Below, piece by piece: positions 1 through 11,850 of a stretch of DNA of 64,000 nucleotides. The notes beneath the pieces are model-generated. The model searched no databases and was not told where the DNA came from. It saw only the letters and a program-made list of their open reading frames with translations. Every line of letters begins with the position of its first letter. Position 1 is the stretch's first letter. Source of the DNA: Cyrtodaria siliqua (Eukaryota; Mollusca; Bivalvia; Adapedonta; Hiatellidae); assembly GCA_037043455.1 (NCBI GenBank), contig JAWPHD010005585.1:1-64000 (forward strand). The letters run 5' to 3'. A program made the translations under genes and the position numbers.

Positions 1-109
1 CACCACAGTTCCCTTGGTTGGATCATAACACATCGGCTGGGAGCAGCACTGTCCATCAACCTTCACCAGGTAGCACTGACTGGATAGCAGGTTGCTGTAT
101 GTAGGGCAA
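1..109 (-). CDS. VWC module V16, B half-exon (partial)
   Basis: The acceptor is CTCTTTCAG, phase 2, and the exon is cut by the left window edge. It encodes CPTYSNLLSSQC then YLVKVDGQCCSQPMC and YDPTKGTVV. All five C-terminal VWC cysteines are present. The gene continues beyond position 1. Confidence 0.9.
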
Positions 110-867
110 CTGAAAGAGAATGTTGAAAACATAAACAATTATATAACTGTCCTAACCTACGATTATTTATAAAGTTAATTTGTAAAATAGTGTTTAGGTA
201 CATTGTTCAAGTATTGTGAATGCAGTGTGGTTTATGTCCAAACGTGGATATAGTGTTCAAGTATTGAAAATGCAATGTGATTTATGGCCAAACGTGGATA
301 TAGTGTTCAAGTATTGAGAATGCAGTGTGATTTATGGCCAAAAATGGATATAGTGTTCAAATATTGAGAATGCAGTGTGATTTATGGCCAAACGTGGATA
401 TAGTGTTCAAGTATTGAGAATGCAGTGTGATTTATGGCCAAACATGGATATAGTGTTCAAGTATTGAGAATGCAGTGTGATTTATGGCCAAACATGGATA
501 TAGTGTTCAAATATTGAGAATGTAGTGTGATATATGGCCAAACATGGATATATTGTTCAAATATTGAGAATGCAGTGTGATTTATGGCCAAACACGGATA
601 TAGTGTTTAAGTATTGAGAATGCAGTGTGGTTTATGGCCAAACACGCAAATAGTGTTCAAGTTTTGAGAATGCAATGAGATTTATGGTCAAACATGGATA
701 TAGTGTTCAAGTTTTGAGAATGCAATATGATTTATGGTCAAACACGGATATAGTGTTCAGATATTGAGAATGCAGTGTGATTTATGGCCAAACATGGACA
801 TATTGTTCAAATATTGAGACTGCAGTGTGATTTATGGCCAAACATGGATATAGTGTTCAAGTATTGA

Positions 868-1136
868 ATTGAATTGAATTGGATTTTATAGTCGCACCAA
901 CAGCTAAGGTCATATGGCAACTTTCCAGCTTCCATTGGTGGAGGAAGACCCCAGGTGCCCCTCCGGGCAATTTTCATGCACGGGCGGGCACCTGGGTAGA
1001 ACCACAGACGTTCCGCAAGCCAGCTTGATAGCTTCCTCACATAAAGATTCCTAGGCCCCTGAGGGATCGAACCTACAGCGGTGAGGGGCAAGTGATTTCA
1101 AGTCAGAGACGTTAACCACTCGGCCACAGACGCCCC
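868..1136 (-). mobile_element. tRNA-derived SINE with 14-bp target duplication
   Basis: The minus strand begins ggggcgtctgtggccgagtg + gttaac (A box), with ctgtaggttcgatccctcag as B box, a Ser/Leu-tRNA-like head. The body follows (..cccaggtgcccgcccgtgca..). The 3' end is ttggtgcgactataaaatcc + (AATTC)n. It is flanked by tgttcaagtattga at 854-867 and 1137-1150. Intact boxes and target duplication suggest a fairly recent insertion. Confidence 0.88.
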
Positions 1137-1177
1137 TGTTCAAGTATTGAGAGTGCTATGTGATTTATGTCTAAACA

Positions 1178-1933
1178 GGACAGTAAATCACTTTTTTCCA
1201 TGTAATAACATCTTTTCTTTTTAACACAAATTAGCTTAACATTGATAATGGTAAGCATATTGTCACAATATCTAGATGTTAAACGTTTATGGAATGATAA
1301 ACTTTTGATAATAAAAATAAATAAATATATACATATATTAATAAACTTACCCAATCATCAAACACAAGACGTGCGCATTAAATATAATCCAGTTTTAGAA
1401 GAACAACAATGTTGCCACATGATTGGATCAACACAATCTTACAATGAAAAGGTTACCCTTCACATGTTCTATTTTAAAGACAGCACGTGCATTCACTGCG
1501 TAAGCATGGGTTTTCTGACCTAATCAGTTCATTCACAAAATACACAAAGTGGGTGGACAGAGAACATCTTTGAGGCACATAAAGGAAAAATAAAACATCG
1601 GCCTATATCAGCGTAGGGGTAGATATATGTAAACGCAACTGATAATCGCCGCAATAACAGAAAATAACGGATACACAACTGAACATAGAATAAATGAGTG
1701 AATGAATGAATGAATGAATGAATGAATGAATGAATGAACTATAAATGAATGAATGATTCAATGAATGGGTTTGAATGTTTGGACGAACGAATGTATACTG
1801 GTTCAATTAATTCATAAAAGGAAACAAAATGGTGGAATATGTCCACATATAGTGTTACAATGTTGTATTTCATGTCTATATATTTGTTTTTATGTAAATA
1901 CTGAATAAAAAAAATTAAAAAAAAAAAAAAAAA
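1178..1933 (+). mobile_element. Retrocopy with poly(A) tail and 18-bp target duplication
   Basis: The 756-bp segment is flanked by identical 18-bp copies of gtgatttatgtctaaaca (1160-1177 and 1934-1951). The array consensus reads ..tggccaaac.., so the shared variant supports a true target-site duplication. It ends in gaataaaaaaaattaaaa plus a run of A, with AATAAA just before the tail. This is the signature of LINE-mediated retroposition of a polyadenylated RNA. It includes a (TGAA)n microsatellite at about 1692-1738. The parent transcript is not recognised. Confidence 0.78.
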
Positions 1934-2317
1934 GTGATTTATGTCTAAACATGGATTAGTGTTCAGATATTGAGAATGCAGTGTGGTTTATGGCCAAATA
2001 TGATATAGTGTTCAAGTATTGAGAATGCAGTATGATTTATGGCCAAACATGATATAGTGTTCAAGTATTGAGAATGCAGTGTGATTTATGGTCAAACATG
2101 GACATAGCAATCAAGTTTTGTGATTTATGGCCAAACATGGACATAATGTTCAAATATTGAGAATGCAGTGTAATTTATGGCCAAACACGAATATAGTGTT
2201 CAAATATTGAGAATGCAGTGTAATTTATGGCAAACATGGACATAACTATCAAGTGTTCAAATATTGAGAATGCAGTGAAATTTATGGCCAAACACGAATG
2301 TAGTGTTCAAATATTGA

Positions 2318-2731
2318 ATTGAACTGAATTGGGGTTTTAAGGCGCACCAACACATGAAAAGGTTATATGGCGCCTAAAAGGCATGAACATGCCAGGCTCA
2401 TCTTCCATGTACATCGAGATAAAATATGGAAAATGGGCCTAGAACCTTCTCACCCTGAACTGCAGAGTTGCTGCAAATTCTATCGTAGAAACTCCATTTA
2501 CGCTGGAGCCACGTTATTGTTTTTCTGCCACTGCTCTTTTGATGCGAGCGAGATAGCACCTGAAACAATGCAGGGATCATGATGAAGACCTTTAATGAAC
2601 ATGAACAAAAAATTATAAAATGATCATGAATTTGGGGGGATTCTACCCCTCTGCCTATCCCTCCAAAGGGATCTGCAGTGGCCCTATTCTTTGACCCGTG
2701 ACCAAACGTGGCCCCCGAGAACCACAAGGGG
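2318..2731 (-). mobile_element. Retroelement sharing the SINE tail, 10-bp target duplication
   Basis: Its left (3') end, ttgaactgaattggggtttt + aaggcgcaccaacac..ggttatatggc, matches the tail of the SINE at 868-1136. The rest is unrelated. It is flanked by caaatattga at 2308-2317 and 2732-2741. Inserted in the 50-bp minisatellite, it is probably a second retroposon family mobilised by the same tail-recognising machinery. Confidence 0.7.
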
Positions 2732-2859
2732 CAAATATTGAGATGGGGTGTAATTTATGGCCAAACATGGACATAGTGTTCAATTATGGAGTATACAATT
2801 TGTTTTATATCCAAGCATCAGTATTGTGTTCATCGTTGAAAAGATAATAAGTGACATAC

Positions 2860-2974
2860 AGTGGGTCGCAATGGTAGAATCCGGTCCTGGTATCTCTACA
2901 TTCACATCTGAAGTTACATCCATCTTCCCAAGTCTCACCTTGGTTATAGAGACGCATCTTGTACACACATTTAT
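2860..2974 (-). CDS. VWC module V16, A half-exon
   Basis: A 115-nt exon, phase 1 to 2, acceptor ATTTTAG, donor GTATGTCAC. It encodes KCVYKMRLYNQGETWEDGC then NFRCECRDTRTGFYHCDPL. It joins in frame to the exon at the left window edge (codon CT+T = Leu), giving the expected C-x-x-C spacing between cysteines 5 and 6. Confidence 0.92.
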
Positions 2975-4493
2975 CTAAAATAATACAAGTGTGTTTCATT
3001 CTAATCGACTGTGATGAAAGCTCTCTAAACATATTTTAATCACTCTAGATGTCTTCCTGGGTAGATCCAGTACTAGCAACTATAGAAAAGTGTTTTGCTC
3101 AGGGACACAACATATATGGCCATGGAGGGGATCAAATCCACAACTTTTTTATCATGGGTCCAACGCTCTATCACTAGACCATAGAACTCTGCAAGTGTGA
3201 TTTACAAAAGTAAATTATAACAAATACATAAACAGTTAACAGGGTCTTCCACAGGATTTATTTTAAGAGTAGGGGGCACATATGCAGACAACAAACAGGG
3301 GGATGGGTGCGCTGGAAGGAGGTTCCCCTTCCTGAACCAATTTCCCTCCCCCTCCTTGGTCAATGGAAAGAAGAGATTTGGCATATATCTAGTACCATAA
3401 TAAATGAAAGAAAATGATTTTATATATATCATTTTAATTTCATTTATCTATAAAATACCGTTTTATTTGATGGGGTTTGAAGTTTTTCAACTGACTTGAT
3501 AATGGAACAGTAAAGGATGTTATTTATTATTAGATCGATTTAGAAGGATGTTATTTATTATTAGATTGATTAGATTATTATGTCTATTTTTTTATTTGGC
3601 AGGCTCTGACCTAGAGTATTACAGGGTCCATCCAACAGAATTTGTTGTTAAAATAGACTTTTTTTTAAACTGCGAAAACCAATGACATTTGCATATTACG
3701 ACATTTCTTTACTTTCATTTTTATAAAACACGCTTTCGGTTAAGTAAAATTACACATAACGTCAATGAAATTCTCTAAATACCGCCTCAAAGTGCATTAA
3801 GAAGGGAGTGCTTCACGTAAAAGGGAGTTTAAACTGTTGTTTGACTTTCATTTTACAACTTATGACTGTTGTAAAAGATTTACTATAGTCGTAAAATAGT
3901 TTGGCAAAATTAATAAAACAAAGTCACGTGCGCCCGTCAATCATTTCAAGTAATTTATGCAGCGTCTGTAGTTATCCGATTAGACAAACCCAATGCATAT
4001 ACCCGAGACCGCATTAGATTGGTTAAGGAAACATCTTTTCTTGCCCGAAGACAAGGATGTTACGTCATGCACCACGAGTGGAAATTGAGATGTTGTTTTT
4101 TGTGAAACAATGTTTGTTGAGTAAATGACATGCCTTCAGCATGTTCACAATAATCAGCTGCTGACCCAGTAATCGGAAACTTGAGTACAATAAATTTCCG
4201 CTCTGATGCATACACCAGTAAATATCCACTTAGTGACTGGCATCAGGTTTTATTGGGGATCTGAAGAGATAGCGCTAAGTGATTAAAGAATAGCGCCATA
4301 ATTGAGGAATAGCGGGACATTCCATTTTGGAATTAAGAAATAGCGGGTGAACTACGCTTAAATGGTCTGTGGAAAACACCTGCAGTATTTTCATTTAAAT
4401 GCTATTTGTAGGAGGTTACTTAAATATTTAAATAATATCTATAGGATTTAGAAAAGTGACATTTTTATTTTTGTAGTAAAAATAGTAACATAC
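2975..4493 (-). other. Intron L5 to V16-A
   Basis: AT-rich intron. Apart from the SINE-like fragment at 3050-3195 and a short duplication near 3515-3565 (aggatgttatttattattag twice), I see no coding sequence, array or recognisable element. Confidence 0.7.
3050..3195 (-). mobile_element. tRNA-like SINE head fragment
   Basis: The minus strand reads tatggtctagtgatagagcg (A-box-like), then gtggatttgatcccctcc (B-box-like) and gttgtgtccctgagcaaaac. The last resembles the post-tRNA segment of the SINE at 22478 (tgtgtccttgggcaagaaac). The sequence decays before any tail. It is an old SINE fragment rather than a functional tRNA gene. Confidence 0.55.
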
Positions 4494-4568
4494 CTCTAAG
4501 AGAACCTGTGACATCTGGGCTGGTGGCATTAGGCAAGTAAAATCCACCACCTGGGTATACTCCAACCA
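4494..4568 (-). CDS. Linker exon L5
   Basis: A 75-nt exon, phase 1 to 1, acceptor ATTTTAG, donor GTATGTTAC. It encodes VGVYPGGGFYLPNATSPDV then TGSLR. It lies between V15-B and V16-A. Unlike other linkers it is Gly/Tyr-containing, and NAT is a possible N-glycosylation site. Confidence 0.82.
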
Positions 4569-4930
4569 CTAAAATATACAAATATCACACAATTACCACA
4601 TGGGTATACTCCAACCACTAAAATATCACAAATATCACACAATTACCACATGGGTATATTCCAACCACTAAAACATTCAAATATCAAACAATTACCACCT
4701 GGGTGCCAACCACTAAAACATACATATATCACAAATTACCACCTGGGTATATTCCAATCACTAAAACATTCAAATATTAAAAAATTATCACCTGGGTGCC
4801 AATCACTAAAACATACAAATATCACACAATTACCACCTGGGTGCCAATCACTAAAACATTCAAATAATTACCACCTGGGTGCCAATCACTAAAACATACA
4901 AATATCACACAATTACCACCTGAGTTAACC
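4569..4930 (-). repeat. Acceptor-edge minisatellite of linker exon L5
   Basis: About eight units of 38-50 bp contain plus-strand cacctgggtatactccaacc + actaaaa, the complement of the L5 acceptor (TTTTAG) and its first codons (VGVYPGG), followed by catacaaatatcacacaatt. Later units are shortened (cacctgggtgccaatcacta). Confidence 0.9.
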
Positions 4931-5269
4931 CAAAATGTGTACTCTAATTTGTTTGATACAGCAATATACCTCTTAGATTTTTGAAATCAATTAGGTCTTG
5001 AAGTTTACAAAAAATGTGGTGCGCTGTTGTTAGAACTCTAGTTTCTAACCTTTGCTACCTCAGTTCAATTACCATGGAACAACAGAGGGTATAATTAACA
5101 CATATATTTATTTTTTCAAAACAAACATGCATCTAAGAACCATTACTTCTTCTCTTACTGGATTACTTAACAGTTTTTCAGTTAAATTCAATAGATATTC
5201 TACATGGCAAAGATTATGGAAAATAATTTCGTCATATACATAGAAATTGAGAACCCATGTAACACACAC

Positions 5270-5466
5270 CTGATGGTCCGTTATTGCTGATGATAATGAA
5301 AGGGTTTGGTGTAGATTGACCCGGTTTGGGTGCGGGCGTGGGAACCAGCTGAGGGGTTGGGCTGTAGATGCCGTAGCCTGGTATATCGCATGTGAGGCTG
5401 GGGCAGCACTGACCGGGTACTTTTACCGACTTGCAGTAACTTGGCAGACTTGGATAGGCTGGACAT
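5270..5466 (-). CDS. VWC module V15, B half-exon
   Basis: A 197-nt exon, phase 2 to 1, acceptor GTATTTCAG, donor GTGTGTGTT. It encodes CPAYPSLPSYC then KSVKVPGQCCPSLTC. The middle loop is shortened, with no DPxD motif. The linker contains SPTPQLVPTPAPKPG and ends SNNGPS. Confidence 0.92.
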
Positions 5467-6204
5467 CTGAAATACAACAGTTACACTCGTTAAATACTTT
5501 GTATTGCTATTCTCAGATCTAGGCATTAAGCCCATGACATTTGCCATTTATTTATTAGAGAGTATTCACCAGATAGTTTACAACATGTAATTACAAGGTT
5601 TCAAGCTTTTGACAAAAAGAAAATTCTAAATCTTTCTTTCTGACAAAGCAGTATCTATTCACTGACCAAATCTAAAATGGCAATGGAATCCTAGCATTTT
5701 AAACCCTTATTAGATTCATTTGTGTTTGGGAAATAGACTCTTCATGAATTCTAGGATTTCAATATACTAGTGGGAAATTTTACCTCCAAGAAAGTCAGTG
5801 TTTACGGTTAGGATGTTTTTTCTGTGAAAAGGTGTGTAATGTGGTTTGCAAGGATTAATCCCTACACAATTTCTTAGGGTTTAGGGTTTAACAATTGTGT
5901 ATGTTTTAGTTCTCATGGGTTTACCATTATTATTTTGGAAATAAACCTTCAAAAAAAAATAAAAATCTGTTACAGTACTCAGTCAAAAGGAGATAGTTTC
6001 TACCATTTCATTCACTGTTTTAATTTATTGTTTATAACTATCCGAGATGCAATAACACACGTAGCCATCAATCATTAACCAGCAATAATGCAGATTTTTC
6101 GGTCATTATCCAGCAATAATTCTTAATTGCTGGTTTGAGAAACGTCAGCTTTTAATAAAAATATGACATAAAGAAGGGCATTGTGTCTTTCAAGAGTGAT
6201 ATAA

Positions 6205-8389
6205 AACAAGAGGCCCAAGAGGGCCTGTGGACGCTCTACTGGCTCAAGATAAAGTTTATGTATAAGGGGCCATAAGTATTTCAAAAATCATTCAACCAGA
6301 ACATGGCAATGACAGGTGCCAATAGGCTTAGTATTGGACATTCTTGCCAAGATTCGCTGAAATTTGGCAAAGAGTTCAGAAGAGACTAATCTGGACAAAG
6401 TTTGTGTATTAAAACTTTTAAAGGGCTATAATTCCGCCAAAATCATTCAACCCAAATATGGCGATGATATGCACAACTAGGCTTGATACTGATTATCTTG
6501 TCAAGTTTCGTCTATATCCAGCCAGGGGTTCAGGAGAACTAGCCCGGGAAAAAACTGTGGTATCAAAATCCTTTAAAGGGCCATAACTCTGCCAAATATC
6601 TGTAAAACAGAACGTGACGATGACATGCCCAACTAGGCTTGGTGCTGATCATCCCTGCAAAGTTTCATTGAAATCTGGCGATGGGTTCAGGAGAAGTAGA
6701 TCAGACAAAGTTTGTGTATTAAAATCTTTAAAGGGCCATAATTCTGCCAAAAAAATCATTCAGCCGGAATATGGCAATGATTTGCAAAACTAGACATGGA
6801 AATGATCGTTTAAATCCAGCCCGGGGTTCAGGAGAACTAGTCAGAACAAAGTTTGTGTATTAAAACCTTTAACTCCGCCAAAATCATTCAACTGGAACAT
6901 GGAGACTATGTACAACTACACTTGGTACTGATCATACCTGCAAAGTTTCAATGAAATCCGGCCAAATGAAGGCCCTTTCGTCTTAATGAGGCCAAGATAT
7001 AGCATATTTCAGAAAATCAAGGGCCATGACTCCGATGTAAATGGTCCAAACTGGATGGTTTTCGAATTTGTCCAAGCTTTCATTGATATTAACAATCTGG
7101 TAAAGTTTCTTAAAGATCGCATGGAAAATGAAGGCCCTATCAACTTAACGAGGAAAAATATAGCATTTTTAACTAAATCAAGGGCCACAACTGATCTGTT
7201 ACTGGTCCGATCTGGCTGGTTTTCGAAATTGTCTGAGCTGTCATTGATATAAACAATCAGTTAAATTTTGTAAATATCATATGAAAGATGAAGGCCCTAT
7301 CGAATTAACGAGGCGAAATATAGCATTTTTAACTAAATCAAGGGCCATAACTCCGCTTTTACTGGTCCGATCTGGCTGGTCTTCAAAATTGTTCGACCTT
7401 TCATCTATATAAACAATCTGGTAAAGTTTGGTAAATATCGAATGAAAGATAAAGGCCCTATCGTCTTAACGAGTCAAAATATAGCATTTTTAACTAAATC
7501 AAGGGTCATAACTATGCTGTTAATGGTCCGATCTAGCTGGTTTTCAAACATGTCCGAGCTTTCATTTATATAAACAATCTGGTAAAGTTTGGTAAAGATT
7601 GGATCAAAGTCGAAGGCCCTATCGTCTTAATGAGGCAAAATATAGCATTTTTAACTAAATCAAGGGCAATAACTCCGCTAATGGTCTGATCTAGCTGGTT
7701 TTCGAACTTGTCCAAGCTTTTATTAATATTAACAATCTATGCAAGTTTGGTAAAGATCAAATAATAAATGAATGTTCTAGAGTGTTCACAAGGCAGAAAA
7801 CAGCGTTTTTCAGAAAAAAAACAAGGGCCGTAACTCTGGTGTTACTGACCCAATTTAGCTGATTTTCGAACTTGTCCAAGCTATCATTGGTATTAGCAAT
7901 CTGTGCAAGTTTTGTAACGATCAAATAATAAATGAAGGTGTTAGAGCATTCATAAGGCAGAAAACAGAAATTTTCAGAAAAAACAAGGGCCATAACTACA
8001 GCGTTACCGATCTGATTAGGCTGGTTTTCGAACTTGTCCGAGCATTTATTGATATTAACAATCTGTGCAAGTTTGGTAAAGATCAAATAATAAATGAAGG
8101 TGCTAAAGTGTTCACAAGGCTTAATATGGCATTTTTCAGCAAAACAAGGGCCATAACTCCGGTGAAATTTATCCGATCCGACTGGTTTTCGAACTTGTCC
8201 GAGCTTTTATTGATATAAAGACACTGGCAAAGTTTCGTAAAGATTCGATTAATAATGAAGGCCCTAGAGTGTTCACAAGGCAAAAGTTAACAGACGGACA
8301 GACTACGGACGACGGATGGACGGACGACGGACGACGGACAACTCACCATCCCATAAGCTCTGCTGGCCTTCGGCCAGTAGAGCTAAAAA
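6205..8389 (+). mobile_element. Pearl-like element, about 165-bp internal repeats
   Basis: It begins aacaagaggcccaagagggc with gctctactggc, and ends tgctggccttcggccagtag + agctaaaaa, a hairpin. The left gctctactggc pairs with the right gccagtagagc. Two sets of core repeats lie between: about 150-bp units with gggccataactctgcc (6240-6960), and eight or so units of about 165 bp with agggccataactccgctgtt...ctggttttcgaacttgtccgag (6960-8270). An ACGG-rich microsatellite follows (8288-8340). It is one of four elements in the window with nearly the same ends. Confidence 0.82.
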
Positions 8390-8702
8390 GCAGCCATATT
8401 CAAGCATAGAAAGAGTGAGTCTCAGTGATAGGTAAGTTTGTATAGATGCTGGAACACGCTTAGGGATATTCCATTAAAACATACTCTTGACCCCAAGAAG
8501 GCAATTTATTAAACATCTATGGATGAACCGTCTTTTCCAAAATTTGGTTCTTTAAACTCAATTTTGCATTGATGGGTGGGTATTTAACTTCAAAAAGTGC
8601 CTTCCTGGGGACCCATACATAAACTTGGATTATTGTTCGCCGTTAATAAGACCATTTTTGTGTCAGTAAAATGGATGTACATAAATTAAAAGGTATATTT
8701 AC

Positions 8703-8817
8703 TTAGCTGTACATCTGTACATGCCAGTGTGTCCATTTTCACATGCGCATATATAGTCACAGCCGTCATCCCATGATTGGCCGTCGGGATGCAGAGTTCC
8801 CTTGTACACACACTGGT
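8703..8817 (-). CDS. VWC module V15, A half-exon
   Basis: A 115-nt exon, phase 1 to 2, acceptor ATTTGTAG, donor GTAAATAT. It encodes QCVYKGTLHPDGQSWDDGC then DYICACENGHTGMYRCTAK. Canonical cysteines and Trp. Confidence 0.93.
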
Positions 8818-9489
8818 CTACAAATACATAACACAAGCATTTAAAAGTATTGATGTTAGTAAGAAAACATAAACAGGGTTACAAGTATGATTGGAAACAC
8901 AATGTGGCTACTCCACATATTGCATTGATAAACATTTCCTTAAATTGCCAAAGTTGAAATGGAAAGTTATTTATAAAAAAGGCCTCCCTCCCAGTGGAGA
9001 CTTATGCCAAAGTTAAATGTTAATCTTTATAATCACCAAATTGTCACTTTTAGCACTTTTATACTTACACTTCAAGTTTATGTGTATAATATAATTTGTA
9101 TAATATATACATACACGTTTAACAGAGCTTATTTGAGTCATTTTCTGACAGTGAAATACAACAAGATGGGCTCTCAGGAGCTTGTGGTGCCTGCCAGGGT
9201 TTTACCCAAAATGTTTCTTGTATGACAATGACAATGACAACCCAGACTATGACCTTGACATATTGGGTTGGTAAAATGACTATTGTAATTCAGTGTAGCA
9301 AAAGTCTGACGAAGAAATAAAGACGTAAAAGGAAATGTTTTTCGTATTCTTTTGGCCCAAAAATTACTTTTAAACCCAGACTACGATCTTGTTTTTGACC
9401 TTTAAAATTATATTGGTGTGGGTATGGTGTCATGATGTATATATTTTAACAAATTGATGAAGAAATCTAAAAAAAAGTTTCAGGAAATA

Positions 9490-9745
9490 TTAAGTTGTTA
9501 TGTTCATGGACAAAGTGATCCCTATGTAAAGTTTTTGTTATGTTCATGAACAGAGTGATCCCTATGTCTTGCCTGTTATATAGGATGTTAAGTTTTTATG
9601 TGCATAGACAGAGGGATCACAATGTCTTGCCTGTTATATAGGATGTAAAGTGTTGTTATGTTCATGGACAGAACGATCCCTATGTCTTGCCTGTTATATA
9701 GGATGTTAAGTTTTTATGTTCATGGACAGAACGATATATAATTGT
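9490..9745. repeat. About 60-bp minisatellite close to the V14-B donor
   Basis: Four to five units of plus-strand gttcatggacagaacgatcc + ctatgtcttgcctgttatataggatgttaag lie in the V14-B to V15-A intron, ending about 25 bp from the donor. They contain no exon codons. Confidence 0.82.
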
Positions 9746-9767
9746 AAAATTATAAGCACCAGCATAC

Positions 9768-9991
9768 CTCTATTTCCTGTTACCATTGCGAAGCCTGAGA
9801 AAACTGCATGTGTACCCACTGGCAGTACCTGCAGAGATGGTGGTGGGGTACCTGAACCGGATGGTCCGTTGCCAATGAACGGTGTAAGGGTGACACCACT
9901 TGGCAGTGTACACTGAGGTTTCATACAGCACGTGTCACTGGGGTCAGTGATCAGAGTGCAGAAAGCTGGCAGACCAGAGAAAAATGGGCAT
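9768..9991 (-). CDS. VWC module V14, B half-exon
   Basis: A 224-nt exon, phase 2 to 1, acceptor GTCTTACAG, donor GTATGCTGG. It encodes CPFFSGLPAFC then TLITDPSDTCCMKPQC. The linker has NGPSGSGTPPPSLQVLP and a more hydrophobic tail FSGFAMVTGNR. Its first 40 nt are the parent of the upstream 70-bp array. Confidence 0.92.
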
Positions 9992-11850
9992 CTGTAAGAC
10001 AAGGTCATGAGTTAGATATATCAGAGTGCAGATGACAGGCAGACCAGAGAACATTGGACATCTGTAAGACAAGATGATGTATTAGATATATCTGAGTGCA
10101 GATAGCAGGCAGACCAGAGAACTCTGGGCATCTGTAAGACAAGATGATGTATTAGATATAGCAGAGTGCAGATAGCAGGCAGACCAGAGAACTCTGGGCA
10201 TCTGTAAGACAATATGATGTATTAGATACAGCAGAGTGCAGATGGCAGGAAAACTAGAGAACTCTGGGCATCTGTAAGACAAGATGATGTGTTAGATATA
10301 TCAGTGTGCAGATGACAGGCAGACCAGAGAACTCTGGGCATCTGTAAGACAAGATGATGTATTAGATATAGCAGGGTGCAGATGGCAGGCAGACCAGAGA
10401 ACATTGGCCATCTGTAAGACAAGATGATGTGTTAAGATATATCACGGAGCATATGGCAGGCACACCAGAGAACAATGGACATCATTCTGTAAGACATGGT
10501 GATGTCTTAGATACATCACAGAGCATATGGCAGGCACACCAGAGTACACTGGACATCTGTAAGACATGGTGATGTCTTAGATATATCAGAGCATATGGCA
10601 GGCACACCAGAGAACACTGGACACTGCACAAGATGATGTGTTAGATATAGCAGAATGCAGATGGCAGGCAGACCAGAGAACTGTTGGCATCTGTAAGACA
10701 AGATGATGTGTTAGATATATCAGTGTGCAGATGGCAGACAGACCATAGAACTCTGGGCATCTGTAAGACAAGATGATGTGTTAGATATATCAGTGTGCAG
10801 ATGGCAGACAGACCATAGCACTCTGGGCATCTGTAAGACAAGACGATGTGTTAAGATATATCACAGAGCATATGGCAGGCACACCAGAGAACACTGGACA
10901 TATGTAAGACATGGTGATGTCTTAGATATATCACAGAGCATATAGCAGGCACACCAGAGAACACTGGACATCTTTAAGACATGGTGATGTGTTAGATATA
11001 TCACAGAGCATATGGCAGGCACACCAGAGAACACTGGACATCGTTAAGACAAGATGATGTGATAGATATAGCAGAGTGCAGATGGCAGGCAGACCAGAAA
11101 ACTCTGGCCATCTGTAAGACAAGGTGATGTGTTAAATATATCACAGAGCATATGGCAGGCAGAGCAGAAAACACTGGACATTTGTAAGACAAGGTGATGT
11201 GTTAAATATATCAGAGAGCATATGGCAGGCAGACCAGAGAACACTGGCCATCTGTAAGACAAGGTGATGTCTTAGATATAGCAGAGTGCTGATGGCAGGC
11301 ATACCAAAGAACATGGGAAATCTGTAAGACAAGTTGATGTGTTAGATATATCAGAGTGCACATGGTGTTAAATATATCAGAGAGCATATGGCAGGCAGAC
11401 CAGATAACACTGGACATCTGTAAGACAATGTGATGTGTTAGATATAGCAGAGTGAAGTGAAGACGGCAGGCAGACCAGAGAACATTGGCCATCTTTAAGA
11501 CAAGGTGATGTGTTAGATATAGCAGAGTGCAGACGGCAGGCAGATCAGAGAACATTGGCCATCTGTAAGACAAGGTGATGTGTTAGGTATAGCAGTGTGC
11601 AGACAGAAGACAGACCAGAGAACACTGGCCATCTGTAAGACAAGGTGATGTGTTAGATATAGCAGAGTGCTGATGGCAGGCATACCAAAGAACATGGGAA
11701 ATCTGTAAGACAATGTGATGTGTTAGATATAGCAGAGTGCAGATGGCAGGCAGACCAGAGAACATTGGCAATCTGTAAGACAAGGTGATGTGTTAGATAT
11801 ATCAGAGTGCAGATGGCAGGCAGACCAGAAAACATTGGACATCTCAGACA
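9992..11850 (-). repeat. 70-bp acceptor-edge minisatellite upstream of V14-B
   Basis: About 26 units of 70 bp occupy most of the V14 A-B intron. Each unit contains a consensus acceptor (CTTGTCTTACAG) followed by about 40 nt of exon-like text for CPxFSGLPAICTL, then intron filler (tgatgtgttagatata). The unit next to the gene is the true V14-B exon start. Because 70 is not a multiple of 3, extension through units would shift frame. Short open frames here are artefacts. Confidence 0.94.

Larger units (their letters stand above)
190..2810. repeat. 50-bp minisatellite interrupted by three retroposons
   Basis: The unit is plus-strand tagtgttcaagtattgagaa + tgcagtgtgatttatggccaaacatggata, exactly 50 bp in many copies. 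About 13 units lie at 190-867, a remnant at 1137-1177, about seven at 1934-2317, and a remnant at 2732-2800. It fills the V16 A-B intron. The interruptions are the SINE, the poly(A) retrocopy and the second tail-sharing retroposon. Confidence 0.93.

Noticed and set aside
1070..1136. Possible Ser/Leu tRNA gene (A and B boxes on the minus strand)
   Set aside because: It is the head of a SINE with body, AATTC tail and 14-bp target duplication. The acceptor stem does not close as a functional tRNA.
6986..8283. Several frames of 66-109 codons across 6986-8283
   Set aside because: They follow the about 165-bp core repeats of the pearl-like element in arbitrary phases and have no protein-family features.
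9992..11850. CRISPR-like regular repeats
   Set aside because: The units are contiguous tandem repeats without unique spacers, in a eukaryotic intron.
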